Positions 48,913-49,806 of a DNA stretch of 49,806 bases are shown here, in pieces. The stretch is from JARIHD01 sp964610985 (lineage in GTDB: Bacteria > Patescibacteriota > Saccharimonadia > Saccharimonadales > UBA4665): assembly GCA_964610985.1 (NCBI GenBank), contig CAZSZJ010000007.1, positions 1-49,806 of the forward strand, read 5' to 3'. The first letter of the stretch is position 1. Every line of letters starts with the position of its first letter. Both the position numbers and the translations under genes were made by a program. The notes under the pieces are model-generated. The model had not been told where the DNA came from and did not search any database. It saw only the letters and a program-made list of their open reading frames with translations.

Positions 48913-49439
48913 GTCATCATATCCAGATATTTAGCAAGCGCGTAATGTGAATCTTGGGCTCGGGAATTGAGTGAAGCTATTTCTTCTATTTGGTTTACTG
49001 CAATTATTTCCTCCGCCTCTTCTAACTCAACCCACTCCATGGTAGTTGCAGGCATATCAATCTCGTCAGAAAAAAAATCCAATTCTACATAAGTGGGTAA
49101 TAACATTTGTTTATTACGTGGCGGTACATATCTATATGAGCCTAAATACCCCGCAGCATCCGGGTTAATATCTCCGAGTAAAGCTGACCCTAAAAAGTGC
49201 CCTACTTCATTAGAGGTAATGAGACTTTCAGCAAACCCAGTTGTAGTCGCAATAGTTATATTTGGTATTACCAATGCCTGCCGACCATCACTTGCATAGT
49301 GACGTGCTAGCACCATATTATCTTCCGTGGTCATAACGCACATCGCTTTAGCCGAAGCCACTCTCGCCATACGACTCGACAAGCCGTCTAAACTTGTCGA
49401 TTTATACCCTAAATGATTGTGAAGTTCAGGATGGAGCAT
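48900..49439 (-). CDS. Hypothetical protein, possibly a degenerate Nudix fold
   Basis: 179 residues, soluble. AKAMCVMTTEDNMVLARHYA, LVIPNITIATTTGFAESL and the C-terminal MEWVELEEAEEIIA have the strand and W-V-E-L-E-E-A order of Nudix proteins, but there is no Nudix box (no R-E-x-x-E-E), so hydrolase activity is doubtful. TACAAT ends 9 nt before the ATG. It lies in the 0.9-kb segment between two tRNA-flank repeats, next to a true Nudix fragment. Confidence 0.5.
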   Translation of the reverse strand: MLHPELHNHLGYKSTSLDGLSSRMARVASAKAMCVMTTEDNMVLARHYASDGRQALVIPNITIATTTGFAESLITSNEVGHFLGSALLGDINPDAAGYLGSYRYVPPRNKQMLLPTYVELDFFSDEIDMPATTMEWVELEEAEEIIAVNQIEEIASLNSRAQDSHYALAKYLDMMTHTG

Positions 49440-49480
49440 AAGTGAAATATTGTACGATACTAATAGATACTATGTAAATC

Positions 49481-49570
49481 TTATATTGGGGCTTGGGCAT
49501 TCGCGATGAGATAGAGTCTTTCTATATCCTCAAAGAATCCATCCACAAAGGCTTCACCATCTGCGTGCTT
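49481..49570 (-). pseudogene. Truncated copy of the Nudix gene 3' end
   Basis: The frame KHADGEAFVDGFFEDIERLY followed by a short unrelated tail and TAA matches the C-terminal end of the 45.9-kb Nudix gene (KHADGEGFVDGFFEDIE). The 5' portion is absent: upstream sequence changes abruptly to a different frame coding NAAAAAINNAVQGAKAVAD. The DNA match to 45928-46003 is high, so the duplication is recent. It is a gene remnant. Confidence 0.8.
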
Positions 49571-49709
49571 CCGAATAACTCTTAATATCGGCAACGGCCT
49601 TTGCACCTTGGACTGCATTGTTTATAGCAGCCGCGGCGGCATTCGTTCATCTTTACGGTATAGACCGCCATTGGATAGAAAGGAAGTCCACGTATATTAC
49701 CCAAAGAAA

Positions 49710-49732
49710 AAGAACACGACCGGCGTGTTCTT
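49710..49732 (-). terminator. tRNA-Glu terminator
   Basis: AAGAACACG-ACCGG-CGTGTTCTT, a perfect 9-bp stem with 5-nt loop, followed on the minus strand by TTTTCTTTGG. It lies 20 nt downstream of the tRNA CCA end. Confidence 0.85.
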
Positions 49733-49734
49733 AA

Positions 49735-49758
49735 TTGTTGTATATCCTACAATGGTGA
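49735..49758 (-). repeat. tRNA-Glu 3' end and flank (reference copy of the att-like repeat)
   Basis: The 24 bases recur identically at 44352-44375, and the longer form 49726-49758 recurs at 48807-48838. The repeat includes the tRNA CCA end. Confidence 0.85.
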
Positions 49759-49806
49759 CCTCACGGAGAATCGAACTCCGATTGCCAGGATGAAAACCTG
49801 GTGTCC
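49753..49806 (-). tRNA. tRNA-Glu (UUC), 5' part beyond the window
   Basis: On the minus strand the anticodon stem-loop CCAGG-TTTTCAT-CCTGG gives anticodon TTC (Glu). The T-arm CGGAG-TTCGATT-CTCCG is perfect, and the gene ends GTGAGGTCACCA with an encoded CCA. The D-arm and the acceptor 5' strand lie outside the window. Confidence 0.93.

Noticed and set aside
42600..48915. Integron attC sites or a CRISPR array as explanation of the repeats
   Set aside because: No GTTRRRY/RYYYAAC core pairs, no integron integrase, and the repeats are few, kilobases apart and without uniform spacers.

Overview
The window looks like a chromosomal stretch of an ultrasmall, Gram-positive-like bacterium of the Patescibacteria/CPR, most likely Candidatus Saccharibacteria (TM7). 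This is inferred from an RpfB-type protein next to rsmA, a WhiB-like cysteine motif, very compact and overlapping genes, many weak or absent Shine-Dalgarno sites, several large proteins with no recognisable family, and use of the standard code. A run of 10 N at 6726-6735 marks a scaffold join, so gene order across it depends on the assembly.

Layout. 0-6.3 kb (minus strand): a PcrA/UvrD helicase, an RpfB-like muralytic protein, RsmA (16S rRNA dimethyltransferase), then a MarR regulator with its MFS efflux pump. 6.3-9.8 kb: a divergent sigma-70-family factor interrupted by the gap, a hypothetical protein, and a divergently transcribed HTH-methyltransferase fusion. 9.8-14.9 kb: a glycolytic block (pyk, pgk, tpiA on the minus strand) with a Cys-rich small ORF on the other strand. 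14.9-24 kb: hypothetical proteins, a CDP-alcohol phosphatidyltransferase, a Nudix hydrolase, a large protein with a WhiB-like N-terminus, an AlkZ-like winged-helix protein, an epoxide hydrolase with an AraC regulator, and a short AspRS. 24-39 kb: large orphan proteins, a second AraC/epoxide hydrolase pair, a MetE/UROD-like protein, two secreted or surface proteins (a glycosidase-like TIM barrel and an 1082-residue propeller protein), a Nudix hydrolase and a methyltransferase.

39-49.8 kb is an accessory region made of small modules: peptidases and hydrolases, a RHH/ParE toxin-antitoxin pair, a NYN nuclease, a frameshifted Fic/Doc toxin with its DNA-binding partner, Nudix genes and a Nudix remnant, a YunG-like protein and an OmpA-like protein. 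The modules are separated by short ORFs of 22-40 codons that share a WNT-L/F core. Two of these start inside direct repeats of the 3' end and downstream flank of the tRNA-Glu gene that closes the window (24/24 identical at 44.35 kb; one mismatch and one indel over 33 positions at 48.8 kb). I read this as a record of repeated integration at tRNA 3' ends, and it is the best candidate for an undescribed mobile or cassette system here. No integrase is visible in the window.

A second theme is translation start style: about eight genes have a -10 hexamer ending 6-8 nt before the start codon, so leaderless mRNAs are probably common in this organism.
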